Source: Sciurus carolinensis (Eukaryota > Chordata > Mammalia > Rodentia > Sciuridae). Taken from it: a stretch of DNA of 64,000 nt. This document shows, piece after piece, positions 1 to 12,356 of the stretch (positions are counted from its first letter, which is position 1; every line of letters begins with the position of its first letter). The stretch is from positions 54,695,268 through 54,759,267 of the forward strand of contig NC_062213.1 in the NCBI RefSeq assembly GCF_902686445.1, in the 5' to 3' direction. The translations under genes were made by a program, and so were the position numbers. The notes under the pieces are model-generated. The model ran no database searches. It worked only from the letters and a program-made list of their open reading frames with translations, and was not told the origin of the DNA.

Positions 1-205
1 TCACAACAGTCATGCAGTCATATATGTACATAAGGTAATAATGTCTGTTTCAGTCTACTAACCTTCCTATCCCCTTAACCCCTCCCCTCCCTTCACTTCC
101 CTCTACCTGATCTAAAGTAACTCAATTCTTCCCTAGCAATGCCCCCCACCCATTGCATTGTAAATTAGCATCAACATATCACAGAAAACATTCAGCCTTT
201 GATTT
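1..205 (-). mobile_element. L1 3'-UTR fragment
   Basis: C-rich tract after 'aaggtaataatgtctgt' and the phrase 'gaaaacattcagcctttg' match the antisense 3' end of other L1 copies in this window, for example 25040-25210. Cut by the left window edge. Confidence 0.7.
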
Positions 206-1199
206 TTAATCCCAAATACTTTAAAACATGATTTGGAATCTTGGGAAATAGAAAACCAGTTTCCAAATTAACTAGGAACAATTTTATAACATTTAAAAAG
301 ACAAGGGAAATAATTGAGGGTTGTCCTGTTATACTGTGAAAGGTGAGTACCAGATGCATTTGCAGAATAATATGTTACATAAACTCAAGAAAAAAGTAGG
401 ACTTCCTATAGCCTTTATCAATTTTCCACTTCTTTGAACAGAGATCTTTTCATAAAGCGTTACATGAATTCTTTTTGAAAACTGCTACATTACGTTAATT
501 TACACTGATTGGTCCCTCAGACTCTGTCATTTTACTCAATCCTTCCCATAAAGTAATTTGCTAGACCAGAAATCCAATCATATTCTTCTCTAAAAAGAAC
601 ATTCCTTGGTCCTCAGGGACGACATAATGACATAATGTCCAGATCTGAGCGGGACACGGTGTTTCCTGTTCTGCTGCTGGTCCCAGTCTCTATTCCACTC
701 TTGTTTACTTCTCCCTGAGACTTTCTTTACCCACAAGGTTACCCAGACTCCTGCTAAGTACTCAATGAGCATTTCCTGGACTCTAAGTCATTGCTCACAA
801 AGTCTGTCCCTGGAATTATTCTTCCCCTGATCTTCCTTTTTTCTAAACCAAAGTATACTCAGTAAATTCTTCTTTGAGCCCACAGAATATTGTTTTAATT
901 CTTCCCAGGCTTCCAAAATACTTTGGACATTTTCTGGTTTAGCACTTAAGCAATGCTTTGCAATTTTTTCTCTTTCTCATTGGACTTCATGAGGGCCAGA
1001 CTAGGTCCTATTCATCTTTGTACTTCCACTAAGAAAAAGAGAATACCAAATGCATTTGGAGAAATATGTGTTATACAAAATTAAGCTGACCTTCTCTTTC
1101 TCTTTCAAACTGCAGGGATTCTCATTGTCTGACCCATAAAAGGGGCCCTGCTATTCCCCACAGTTTTCACAATATTTTGGTCACCTGACTCCTACATTG
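206..1199. other. Unassigned stretch
   Basis: AT-rich DNA with scattered short ORFs; no gene or repeat recognised. Confidence 0.5.
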
Positions 1200-1606
1200 G
1201 GTTGAAAGATTGTGCCCTAAAAAATATACCCATATCTGAATTTGTGAAACCTGATACTATTTGAAAAAAGGTTCTTTGAAAATATAGTTAAGGATCTCAA
1301 GATGAAATCATCTTACATTTACCAGATGGGCCCTAAGTCCAATGATGAGTTTTCCTGTGAGAGAAAGATAAGAAGACAAAGAAGGCTCTGTGAAGACAGG
1401 AAGAGACTGGAGTGGTGGGGCTGCAAGTCAAGGAACACCCAGAGCCACTAGAAACTGAAATAGGGAAGAAACATTCTCCCCCAGAGCCTTCAGAAATGTC
1501 CCTGCTGATATCTAGTTTTCACACTTTTGGTCTCTAGGTTAATTTTTTGATGTTGTGAGTCACCAATCTGTGGTCATTTGTTACAGCAGCCTTAGGAATC
1601 TAATGC
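1200..1606 (+). mobile_element. Ancient MLT1/MaLR-type LTR
   Basis: The series 'ctgcaagtcaaggaac', 'ccagagccttcagaaatg' and 'ttgttacagcagcctta' follows the MaLR LTR consensus order up to its 3' end. Strongly decayed. Confidence 0.65.
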
Positions 1607-1813
1607 ACTCTCCATTTCTCAGTCACTCCCACTAGTTTTCATTTCAATGCCTCCTTTGATGTTAATTTTGTCCAAAACTCTGCACCTGTTCCTGTTACTT
1701 TACATTCTAGTGATCTCATCTATTCCAGATAAGCAGATGCTTTTTTGTTTCTGACCAGATCTTTATTTCCTCTACTCCAGATTTGTCTATCCAATTTTCT
1801 ATTAGACATTTTA

Positions 1814-2173
1814 TTTTTTTAATATTTTTTGTTCTTTTTATTTAATTGTTTTTAATTTATTCTTTCTAGATATACATGACAGTAGAGTGTATTTTGACAT
1901 ATTCATACATAGAGTAAGTATAATTTGTTCCAATTAGGATCCCATTCTTGTGGTTGTCCGTGATGTGGTGTTACATTGGTTGTGTGTTCATATATGAACA
2001 TAGGAAAGCTATGTCTGATTCATTCCACTGTCTTCCCCATTCCCTCTCCCTCCCTTCCCTTCATTCCCCTTTGTCTAATCCAATGAACTTATATTCTTCC
2101 CCTCCCTTGTTGTGAATTAACATCCACATATAAGAGATAACATTTGGCCTTTGGTTTTTTGGGACTAGTTCAT
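1814..2173 (-). mobile_element. 5'-truncated L1 insertion with target-site duplication
   Basis: Inverted L1 3' end (T-rich left edge, C-rich tract, 'aacatttggcctttgg'). It is flanked by a perfect 15-bp duplication ctattagacatttta at 1799-1813 and 2174-2188. Confidence 0.85.
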
Positions 2174-2188
2174 CTATTAGACATTTTA

Positions 2189-4770
2189 AATGACCATCCA
2201 ATTGCCTATTCAAACAGCATTCGTATTCCCTCCCCCTGCCCTTTTTTTGTACAAAATTGCTTTTCTATCCTCTGGCTTTGGCCTGGTACTGTCATCAGGA
2301 GGGCAATTTACAATAATTTCTGATCTGAACTCCCATATCCTATCAGCTTCACAAGACCTTGTTGAATATACTTTTGATTTAAGTGATAGAATTTATATTC
2401 TTCTAATTACTAATCAATTTTAGAGAAGTATAAATTATTAAAGTAGGAAGAAAAAAAGAAGGAAGAAAGAAAAAAGTCCCATTCTCTAAGACAAACATCA
2501 TTAACAATTTGGTGCATTTAAATTTCCAGTCATATTATTGTGCATATTTTAATAGGTGTGATTAGAGTGTATATAATTTTAAATACTCAGAGATGAATGA
2601 AAGAACAAAATCGCTGTTGCTTTTTGAAATTATTAGTGTTTGCTTTTAGGAATACCTGACACATAATTTTTCATCTGTTAACAGTTTCCTAAATTAATTT
2701 CAAAATAGTATTTGCTTATCATCTTCACTTTGACTTGAACCAGAGCCCAGACATTACTTTTCTTCCTTGTGTTCCTTCACAGAAGAGCCATCATCATTAA
2801 AATAGCGTGAGCTGATGTATTCTCTTGTGACAGCTACTCTACATTGCCCAAACCTGCTGAAGAATTATCATATGCAATTGTTCCTGGAGTGTCATCATGC
2901 ACTTGAGATTCCACTGTCAATATTAATATGGGAGAAACAAATGACTCATGCACTGCCTAGCCTGAAGCTAATTCATTTCATAAAACACAGGGATGATTCC
3001 AAGCCAAAGATGGAAATGTTCTGCCATCTATGATGCTCTCTGTTATTGGATATTTCATTGTAAATTTAAGTGTCAAAATTCTTAAGTTGGAGATAATGTC
3101 AAAATATTCCACAAACCTGTTGATAGTGTAGTGAACTTTCTTCCTACGTTTGACACTGAAGTCTGCCCTGTTCACTTTCAGTTGCAGGTTGCAGTACCCA
3201 GGGGTCAATGTCCTCAGTAGACTTTGTTCCCTTCCTCCCAAGCTTTCCTGTCTCCCCAGGTTTTGCAACTGTTTTAGTCATTGACACTGTGAAAGATTTT
3301 AATCTCTGTCTATTCTGCTCAAAATGTGGGAAAATCTTTTCTCTTTGTTCATTGGCAACAAGATTAAAGTTTTTAAAAGAGGATATTAAAATAAGACACA
3401 TACAGGTTAGAAATGTGTACGTTAGTGACATATAGATTGTTGCCCAAATGCATGTCTCCAGCTTGTTTCAACATGAGCATGCTTAGCATGTCAAGAGAAT
3501 TACGTATCGATTATCTATGACCTACCTACCAATTTTGGGCTTGTGGGAGTATTTGAACCCATCTAGAGCTCTTTCATGATTCAGTGTGGTATGGTATCCC
3601 ATAAACGTCTCCTCTGGCCCCTCATCATGTTAATTCTGGTTTTCAGGTCATTGTAGGCTTGCCTTCCTATTCCCAAGTCTTTTGGGTGCTGGTACTCCTC
3701 TTCCCTGAAAACTTCATGTGCCATTATATAATTCAGGTGTTTCTGAGGATGACATTTGCCAAGATGCTTCAAGGTGAGTTGCCCTGCCAAGAGCAAGAAG
3801 TGCCAGTCTCCTAAATGACAGACGGCCAGAAACATTTTCAAGGTACATCTCCTGACTTTTAACCTTTACCTCATTCCCTTTCCCCAAAAGAAGAAGGTCA
3901 ATGCCAGTAGCTCCAGAGGAATTCCATTTTCTCCATTCTAGTTGGATTATATAACATGGCATCAGCAAACTGTCATTATAGAATCAGGAAATTTTGTTTT
4001 CTGGGACTTCAGTGATGCAGAAGTGAAAAAGGTCAGGCCACAAAAGGAGCTGTTTACCTTTCTTGTTTTATTGCCAGGTGTCTGGTGGCTCTTAGCCATT
4101 ACCACCAATCTCAGACACTGTCGAACTCTTTTTTTAAACACTGGGGACTCTGAAAAGTCCTGTCCTGTTTGTTGCACTATTAATGGGAAAGCAAGTTCCC
4201 TGCATGTTGTGTTATCTCTGGATACTTCCAGGCATGGTAAAATCTGGCAAGTAAATTCCAACATTTGAGGTTATACTGACAATTGGTGGAAATCCTTGTG
4301 CTAATCAGCATGGGAGATGCATGGAACAATGTGACTGACAGGAGACTTCTAGGAAGCAGCACTCAAACTATCAAGCAGGTTGACCATCAGCAAGAGGGAA
4401 GTCTGTGGCAGGGAGCAGAGCCCCAAGTAGAGAGGGATCAAAGATAAGACTGCAGGCTGTTAGGGAAGAAAATTTTAAACAGATAAGGTTTGAAATTTAT
4501 CTGAGGTGTTAACATGCAAAGCTCAAGGACAAAGAAGTGGTGCAGAAAAATTTGTGGCCCAGAATGAGTTTGCAATCTCATGGGGCCCTTAAAAGTCAAC
4601 AAGTGTCCAATAATCAAAACTTTTGCATATTCCAGGCCTGGGAGCCTTATGAAAAGTACATATTCAGAAAATCTGTGGTTCGTCCTGATAACCTGCTTTG
4701 CTAACACGCTTCCCATGACATAAATGCTGCTAATGTATAAACCATCCTCTTCTTATTTTTTTATTTTTGT
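2189..4770. other. Unassigned stretch
   Basis: No coding gene or clear repeat recognised. Short ORFs on both strands, such as around 3580-3970 and 3940-4270, lack family features and splice support. Confidence 0.45.
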
Positions 4771-4773
4771 TGT

Positions 4774-4803
4774 CTGTGTGTGTGTGTGTGCGCGTGCGTG
4801 CGT
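4774..4803 (+). repeat. (TG)n/(CG)n microsatellite
   Basis: Alternating pyrimidine-purine run grading from tgtgtg into cgcgtgcgtgcg, at the edge of an old L1 fragment. Confidence 0.85.
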
Positions 4804-4811
4804 GAATGTGT

Positions 4812-5080
4812 TTTTAGATTACAGAAAAGTTGCAGATATAGTACAGTTAGTTTCCATATACCCTTCTCCCAGCTTCCCCCAATAGAAACATCTTATATTA
4901 TGGTATACATTTGTCAAAACTAAGGAATGCACATTGCTATAAAACCAAGAAATGAATATTGCTTTCGTACCAGTAAATCAACCATAGACCATAGACTTTA
5001 ATCATATTTGTCCAGTTGTTCCACTAATATCCTTTCCTGTTCCAGGATCCAATTGAGGATCCCACATTTCATTTAGTCAC
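4812..5080 (-). mobile_element. Ancient L1M 3'-end fragment, part 1
   Basis: 'ttacagaaaagttgcagat', 'ttcccatataccc' and 'tgttccaggatccaa' follow the antisense 3' UTR of old L1M families. It resumes at about 5640 after an inserted LTR. Confidence 0.65.
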
Positions 5081-5638
5081 TGAATCCTGAGGGAAAACCT
5101 GAACAAAACCTCTTGCTTCACTTGCTTTTAGTTATTTTCAGAGACTGTCTGACTAAGCAGTATGCTCCCATTAGCTTTGCTGCAGATGACCTCTGGTATA
5201 TTGATCACAATAGTGATGGCTGCTTAAGTTACTTTTCAAGAACTTGGAGGTAGCTCAAACTGGTTGAAATCACCAACCTTTAACTTGGCCCTATGCAAGT
5301 GCTCAGCGGGTGATCACCTGACATCAGAAGGTCAAAAATTCTACCCTCAGAGCCCAAGTGCTGCCATTTATTAAACACGCATCCTATGAACAGCCATGAA
5401 GTTAGGTTACACTTGCTCAGACCATTGATCACTTCACTTTTCCTTACTTCCAATCACCTTTCCCCACACCTCAGACCAGCCTGCTTCTTTACCCCATAGA
5501 TACCCCTAAGTCCTATCTTTGAGGAGGCAGATTTGTGGCTTGGGGTTCCCTCTTCCTCACATTTGACTGTATCATAAATAAACTCTTTTACAAAACTTCT
5601 CGTTTCAGTGATTGACATATTGTGAGGAGGGCAAAAGG
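5081..5638 (+). mobile_element. ERV-type LTR inserted in an L1M copy
   Basis: Unrelated sequence splits the L1M copy. It has the polyadenylation region of an ERV LTR: 'cataaataaactctttta' followed by 'gtttcagtgattgaca'. Exact ends and family are uncertain. Confidence 0.5.
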
Positions 5639-6000
5639 GGCCTCCTTTGGTAATATCCCCGTTATTTCTTTAGTTTATTGTAATCTATGACATTTGCTCA
5701 GACTTTCTTTGTTTTCCGTGACTTTGACATTTTGAAGAGTATTTTGTAGAATGCTCCCATTTTTGTCTCTATATATCTGACATTATATCATTGTCAGGTT
5801 TGAGTTATGGGTGTTTAGGAAGAAGACCACAGAGGGGAAGTGCTTCTCACTACATCATGATGACCTGTGCGTGATGACCTGACTGAAGACTGGTGATGTT
5901 AAACTTGATCACTTGATTAAGGTGATATCTGGCAGGTTTCTACCATGACTATATTTCCCCTTCCATATTCTGTTCTTTGGAAATGAGTCAAGTGTGGTGG
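5639..6000 (-). mobile_element. Ancient L1M 3'-end fragment, part 2
   Basis: Continues the consensus from 5080: 'tttgaagagtattttgtag', 'gaagtgcttctca', 'aggtgatatctggcaggtt'. Same orientation, so one element interrupted once. Confidence 0.6.
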
Positions 6001-6001
6001 A

Positions 6002-6180
6002 TGGTTCTCAAACATGAGCATGTATCAGAATCACCTGGAGAACTTGTCCAAACTCACATTTCTAGATTCCTTTCCTAGAGTTTATGATTCAGCAGGCCTG
6101 GGGTGGGCCCAACCCAAGAATTTTCCTTTTCTAACAAGTTCTCAGATATGGTAACATTGATCACACTTTGAGAGCCACTG
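6002..6180 (+). mobile_element. MER5A-like hAT-Charlie element
   Basis: Begins tggttctcaaac, has 'cagaatcacctggagaac' and 'gattcagcaggcctggggt', and ends 'actttgagagccactg'. Both terminal inverted repeats are visible. Confidence 0.88.
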
Positions 6181-6317
6181 GTCTAGGAAATTTGTCCTTA
6201 ATTGCCGGGTCTTAAGTTTGAGACAGAATGATTCCTGAAAAATTTTAAAAATACATATTTCAGGACCAGTCTCTCACAATTCTGATTAAGAAGACATTAT
6301 GGTTCACAGGAATTGAC

Positions 6318-6541
6318 TTTTTTTTCCTATCAATGTTTGCAGTGCTGGGAGTTGAAGCTAGGGCCTTACACATGCTAGGCAAGTACTTTATCACTGAGTT
6401 ACATCCTAGCCTTTTTAAAAAAATTTTATTTTGAAACATGATCTTGTTAAGTTGCCCTGGCTGGCCTCAAACTTGTGATCCTCCTGCTTCAGCCTCATGA
6501 GTAGTTGGGATTACAGGAATGGGGGCCATCACACCCAGCAG
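6318..6541 (-). mobile_element. Dimeric B1/ID SINE
   Basis: Read on the minus strand: a 7SL-like half ('ggctgaagcaggaggatca') then an ID half with tail; the T-run is at the left edge. Confidence 0.85.
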
Positions 6542-7368
6542 GAGTTGGGCAATTTCAATTTTGTTAATGCAAATCATGCTTGGGAACCACTAGGGTTAAT
6601 GCTTCGCAACAATAATCTAATGGAAGTGTAATTGGCCCAGAGCCTGGGGAAATGCTCAGGCATCAGGCAGGGCCCCCACCGCTCCAGCTGGAGGAAGCAA
6701 GGGCAGGAGAGCATGGGAACCCAGCAGGTCTGAATCAGAGGCTTCCAGGCCTGCAGGCTCTGACCTTGAAGTCTGCATTCATCCCTCCAGGAAGTCTCTC
6801 TATTATTTTGATTTGTCTGAATCACATGACTTCTTAGAAGCAGACAGCACTGGCCAGCCAGCATCCAACTCTGACACCAGCTTGCAAGGAGCCATCTGCT
6901 GAAACTCTCAAACAGAAGAAAGAACAGCATAGGACTGTTTACCAGCAGATTTATTTTATTGTGTAAATAAAGTCTTTGAATGTCCCCCCAAAGGAAGTTG
7001 CATGATTCCAAAGATTATAAAAGAAAACTGGTGGGAGGTGACAACGGGGGAGGGGAGAACAAAAAAATCTAGACCTAAGAAGATGTTTTTCTTATATGAA
7101 TTTAAAAAATAACTTTTTAATAATTTACTTCATTAAGTTTACTATTATTACTCAGTTTTAATTCTATTTTCATAATTGCTTACTGTTATTTATAAAAGTT
7201 ACCTCTGTTTTTGGTGAAATGATGACCAATGTTATTACTCTTAAATGGAAAAAAATTCAATTGAGATAAAGACAATTCCAAGTAAGTTTGACTGATATTT
7301 TGGAGAACTAAATAAACTTTTTATTTAAAAAATAAAGATATATAAGAGTTTTAAGAACTAATTTCTTC
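6542..7368. other. Unassigned stretch
   Basis: Moderately GC-rich to about 6900, then very AT-rich. 'gcttgggaaccacta' near 6580 may be the end of another hAT fragment. No gene seen. Confidence 0.4.
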
Positions 7369-7907
7369 CTGTGTTATTTTCCTAGGCCACCACAACAAAC
7401 TGGAACAAGTTTTATGACTTAGAACAGAGGGTTAGGGGTTAGGGTAGCGCAGAGGTAAAAAATGTGTGCTTAGTGTAACAAGGCCCTGGGTTTGATCCCC
7501 AGCACTAGCAGAAAAAAGAAAACCCAGATTTTTTTTTTTTTTTTTTTTGTAGTTTTGTAGTTCAGAGGTATAAAATTAGTCAGCCTGCTGGAGTAAGGAA
7601 GAGAATCCACTCCTGGTCTCCCCTTCCCTGAAGGGGGCTGCTTGGCAGTTCTTGTGTGTTCCTTGGCTGGTGGCTGTCCTCCAGTTTCTGTGTCTGTTTT
7701 CTTGTGACCTTTTCCTCTGTCTCTGGGTGTTTCAAATATTTCTCTTATAAGGACATATGTTATTGGGTTTAAGGTGTGCCTAAATCCAATAGGATCTTAA
7801 ATGGAGATCCTCTGCAGTGACCCTGTTTTTAAAACAAGGTCACTTTTATAACTCCTGAGGGTTAGGATTTAAACATATTTTGCGGGGGAGATACAATTCA
7901 ATCTGCA
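7369..7907 (-). mobile_element. MLT1-type MaLR LTR, interrupted by an ID SINE
   Basis: Antisense phrases 'tgtgttccttggctggtggc', 'ctcttataaggacat' and 'acaattcaatctgca' follow the inverted LTR. An ID element sits at 7428-7520. Confidence 0.65.
7428..7520 (+). mobile_element. ID SINE
   Basis: tRNA-derived unit with degenerate A box 'tagcgcagaggtaaa' and B box 'gggtttgatccccagcac', with an A-rich tail. A 19-20 base T-run follows at 7530. Confidence 0.75.
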
Positions 7908-8949
7908 GAAATTTCCAACACTACTAGAAAGTGTTGAACAAGAGTGGGAAGGACATTGACATGAAGCAGTGCCATTTATTGCTGGTCTGGATGCCCACCT
8001 ACCTTGGCGCACTTATTGAGTGCCAGCTTCCGGCCTGCTTCTCACTCTAGCTGCTCATTTGGACAGTGAGGCCAATGAGAAACACCCTGAGCCGACTGGA
8101 TGGGCCAAACTGCCAGCGCTTTCCCATTATCCTTGACAAATGCACACTTGGGGATGACAGGGAGGGCGGCACTGAAGCAGTGTGGGCCAGCACTTCCCTG
8201 CCACAGGTCAGGTACTGTAGTCACCATAACAAGGGCAACAGTCAGGGCACAGGGGTTGACCTGGAGGGGCTATGTAGATGATTAAAAGGACAGTGGATTC
8301 ATGGAGGCAAAATAGATGGTAATGTTTAATACATAAAACCACAAGGAGGCAAGGTGAGCAGCATGCTGAGGATGGTCATCCCATAGAAAATCATCCTTTG
8401 CTTAGATGTCATACTTAAGCCCATTTCAGACTCAGAAACTGGTGACTAAAGAGGCAATAAGTCAACAGGGAAAAGAACGCTGAGATGCATGACAATACTG
8501 TACTGTGTTAGTTTTCCTCATGCTCCTCAAAAGAGACTTAGGATCATTTACTTGAGAAAACATGCAATGGAAGAAAGAATACTATCCAGATATTTTTAGG
8601 GCATTGGGTCTAACTTAACATCGAGTCATGGTATTCCAAAGCTTTATGCTAAAGTGAAGTCATAGAGGGACAGGTAATAAAACAATCCTGACCAAAGTCT
8701 AGCTCTCAATAGGTCCTGCAGGTCGGTGAAATCAAGTGGTCATCTCCTCAATCCCTGAGTGTATAATTGGGATTGAGATATGTAGCCATTGAAGTAACTT
8801 CCACTTGAATTCTCCTTCTACCTGGGAGCTATCACAATGGGGAAAATAAAGGGGAAGCTCCTAAAACTGTTCTCTCTACAGCCCCATGCCCTGAAACCTC
8901 ACCCTCCTCCATCCCTGTCTAAACGGTGAATCAAAAAATTTTGCCTAGA
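7908..8949. other. Unassigned stretch
   Basis: 7930-8300 is GC-rich and has a minus-strand open frame (8042-8227) with AATAAA downstream of it, suggesting a processed transcript copy, but no parent gene was recognised. Confidence 0.35.
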
Positions 8950-9062
8950 CTGGGGCTGTAGCTCAGTGGTAGAGCACTTGCCTAGCATGTGTGAAGCACT
9001 GGGTTTGATCCTCAGTAACATAAAAATAAATAAATAAAATAAAGGCATTGTGTCCATTTATG
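8950..9062 (+). mobile_element. ID SINE, squirrel-like
   Basis: Well kept unit 'ggggctgtagctcagtggt' with 'gggtttgatcctcagtaac', then an (AAAT)n tail and 'aaaggcattgtgtcca', a tail style seen in sciurid genomes. Confidence 0.9.
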
Positions 9063-9089
9063 ACTAAAAAAAATTGTCTTTGGAAATGG

Positions 9090-10900
9090 TGGTGGCAGAG
9101 TGGGGGGCCACATCCTACTGCATTTGATTCACCAGTGTGACTACTGCAGAAACCAAGTGAATCCTGGAGAATGACTGCAGGCTACTGCAGACACAACTCC
9201 TATGTGGCTAACTGCTAGATGCATTATCCTTGCTAGTGGAGATTGGAAAGTCCTCAGGTACACGGTGTGCAGACATTGGTTTGGCATTCTTTTCTGTCTT
9301 AAGGTCAGAAAAGAGAATCAGAAACTGTTAGTATTCACATGAAACAAACAACAATATGTATTTGCAGTTTTGCCCCAGACTCTGTGAACTCCGGCTTTCT
9401 GTCATAATATACTCAGATGAGATCCCCACTGTCTGGATATCTGACACAGCATTGTCATCATAAGGCAGAAGGAGAGAGGAGTGGCTCATGTTCTACAGGT
9501 CTTGGTAAGGAAGACACGTGTAAACATGGGAGTAAAAAAGTTGTGATGATTGAGGAACCTTCCACTCTTGTTCAGTTTTTAGGGGGTCCAGTGAAGTCAA
9601 GGACATGTAAGATCTTCTCTTCCAAAGCATGTGTATTTTGTCCCTTCTACCAAAAGGTACCTAGGCCCCTTTGACTTATGGTGCTGACATGTTGCTCATC
9701 CAGAAGTGTGCTCCAGCCTGCGTACTGGATACAAAGAAAGACCACCTGCTTTCAGCGGGGCCTGAAGCAGGAAAGGGATCTGCAGGCAGTTAGGCTACAG
9801 TACAAACAGCCTTATACTTGGGTCATATAATTGGCAAACCCTGTGTTGCTGGTGGTGTTAGTGATAGGGACAGATGCAGTAGAACATCTATATATGAAGC
9901 CCCAGTGGGAGGACCACAACACAGACCTCGGGGTTTCAGAGCAAGGACTTCTGCGACAGAGACATATGCCTTTTGAAAAACTTCCTGGTGTGTTACTAAG
10001 GCCCAGTAGAGATAGAATTCTTAACTACAGAACACCAAGGAACAATACATCTAGAATTCTTCATTGTGAGCTGGGTTCTATCAGACTGACCCACAGAGTT
10101 ATAAACTCAGGTAGGCCTGGTAGCAGTCCTCTGGGATCAAGCCTGAGCAAGACCGGAAGTCATAAGGTAACCTCAGGAGCAGGTATCCCAGATCCCCATG
10201 TCACCCGCCATAGGCAGCACCAATATCCCTCCCTCAGATCATGCTTAGGACAATATGGGGGTCTCACATAACCAACTGAATGACGAGGAAAAATCTGAAC
10301 ATGTTTATGTGTCAATCAGCTCAGAGTTGGGGGTCAGGCAGGCTGAAAACCAGCAGTGGTTTTACTACTCTTGGGGTGAGAGGTGGGACTAGAGATACTG
10401 GTATGGGAAAAATCATCTCGACAGACAAAGCTCAGAGCTGTGTGCCTGTTACCCATTTTGTGTGGAGGGAGCAGTGGCTTGAGATGGGAATATATACATA
10501 GCCACGGATAAAGGCAAATAGTCTGATAGGTTGGTCAGAAGGAAGGTCTGAAAAATTGCAGACAAGGTTTGGTGTAGAGGAATGTGGATGCCCATATAGG
10601 AGTGAGATAGTGTGTGGAGATATTTTAGCCACATATTAATAGACGCCAGAAAGCATCCACCACCTGAACAACTGAGAAGACAAAAAGACCTGGCCAGTTA
10701 GCATTATTCAGTCTTTGAACTTGACATGATGGACATATGATGGAAGGATCACAGTGGCAGAGCCCATACATGCTCTCAATCTTAGAATTCATCTACTGAC
10801 ACCTCTCCAAGCCTAACTTGTCAGCAGCATGGAGAAATATTGCTCCCTATATAACATCATCTTTAAGGAGGTGATTTTCAATCAGTGATGTCCTTATGAT
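9090..10900 (+). pseudogene. Decayed ERVL-class retroviral pol remnant
   Basis: Phrases such as 'gcagaaaccaagtg', 'ccggctttctgtcataata' and 'gaagcaggaaagggatctgc' follow the order of ERVL pol from reverse transcriptase into RNase H. The frame is broken by many stops and deletions; the longest open piece is 9831-10271 (146 codons). No LTR pair was identified with certainty. It is an endogenous fossil with no coding capacity. Confidence 0.7.
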
Positions 10901-12283
10901 GGGAATCAATAGGTGTCTAAGATATATGGTAACATGTTGAACACAATTTTAGGAATTGCAGTACATTCAGAGCCTAATTTTAGTACCTCACTAAGGTATG
11001 CCCTCAGTGGTGGGTCATTTCCTGGCTTTACCCTCATGCCTACTGAGTGGCCATAAACTTACAATTGGTACACATTAACGTGAAATTGCCTAACTCAGGA
11101 AATGAAAACCGACCAACATATGTGATGTCTTTACCAACTGTAAGTGGGATATTTAATCAGTACAATATGAAAAATAAATTTAGCCTCATATTAGGCATAT
11201 CAAACAACTCATTCCATAAATGTTTGTTGAATAATTATTAGTAAAACTATTGACTTGGGTAATTGCCTTCACAGATGTTAGAGTTTGAACATTTAATATT
11301 TTAATGGGAATTATGAAATGTTGTATCCCTTTCCTGTTCTAATATGATTCATAATGCCAGTGTTTCTTAATAACGTTATGCCCGTAAGTGGACATCACCA
11401 TTGCTAAGATCGGGTGGATGTCAACGCTTGAGGCTGAGTGTCCTCCAATCTGATGTTTGATGCATTTGCTATTATTCCTTGTCCTCTGTTCTGATATCTT
11501 ACAGATAGCAGTAGACAGCAGTGTGTCACAGTCAAGGTTGAAAGGTATAGAAATCAGCCTAAATTAAGGAGGATTTACTAAGAAGATATTCGGCAATCTC
11601 ATGACAATGTTGACGAAGGTTATGAGAAACTGAGCCGGCACCTGGAAATCCATCAGAAACAAGGCTTGTGTGTGTGTGTAACACAATCTCTTTCGCCTCT
11701 TTTTTCCTCTATCCCCATCTCTTATTCAGTATACATGTTGCTCAAAATGTTTATTCTAGTCCTGACCAATCTTGACTTTTTACTTCAATTATGAAATACC
11801 ATGTATGTATTACTTCATATTATCAAGAAGGAGAATATAAAATCACCAAACAGTCAAATTGGTATGTTTGTTGTTGTTTGTTTGTTTTCTGAATCATCCT
11901 TTGTCAGAGACAGAGAGAGACCTGAAGCACAGCACTCTATAGCATAATCAGAGGTGCCCAGACACCTGTGTGGGCGTGGCAGGTCCTAGGAAAGGGAATG
12001 GCATCTAGCTGTGGTCCTTTGTTAGTGCTACAAGTCCTGGTAAAACTACCATCTTTCCACTTCCATCCTGACTTATTTACATTTAAGAGAGCTTTTCTGA
12101 TTTAAATTGTATTAAGGAAAACCACAAGGATTAAGAGTTTCTCATTTTTTTCCCTCCTGATTGTTCTCATTGCTCTGTCTACCCAGAATTGTATTAAAAA
12201 TAGGTTCCAATACTATTTCAGGGATTACCAACACACATCCATATGAAGCCATTTTTCTGTGAGATCAACTTATCTCAGACAAA
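10901..12283. other. FABP12 upstream flank
   Basis: No repeat assigned with confidence. Probably holds FABP12 non-coding 5' sequence: a splice-acceptor-like tactatttcag ends at 12221. A (GT)n run is near 11670. Confidence 0.4.
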
Positions 12284-12356
12284 ATGGTGGATCAGCTCCA
12301 AGGGAAATGGAAATCGATTTCTTGTGAAAATTTCGAAAAATACATGAAGGAAATGG
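12284..12356 (+). CDS. FABP12: FABP12 coding exon 1
   Basis: Encodes residues 1-24 plus the first base of codon 25. The start ATG at 12284 has A at -3 and G at +4, a good initiation context. The donor gtaagc follows at 12357. A pyrimidine-containing acceptor ending in AG at 12220-12221 lies 62 bases upstream, so the first coding exon may be joined to an upstream non-coding exon. Confidence 0.93.

Noticed and set aside
3581..3968. Minus-strand frames as a small gene
   Set aside because: Two overlapping frames of similar length, no recognised family, no regulatory or splice context.
7428..7450. Interstitial telomere repeat ('ttaggggttaggg')
   Set aside because: It is the variable 5' end of an ID SINE; only two TTAGGG-like units.
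8950..9062. tRNA gene
   Set aside because: A and B boxes are present, but it is an ID SINE with an A-rich tail and no cloverleaf acceptor stem.
9831..10271. 146-codon open frame read as a protein gene
   Set aside because: It lies inside the decayed ERVL pol segment, has no start context or homologous cellular protein, and is bounded by frameshifts.
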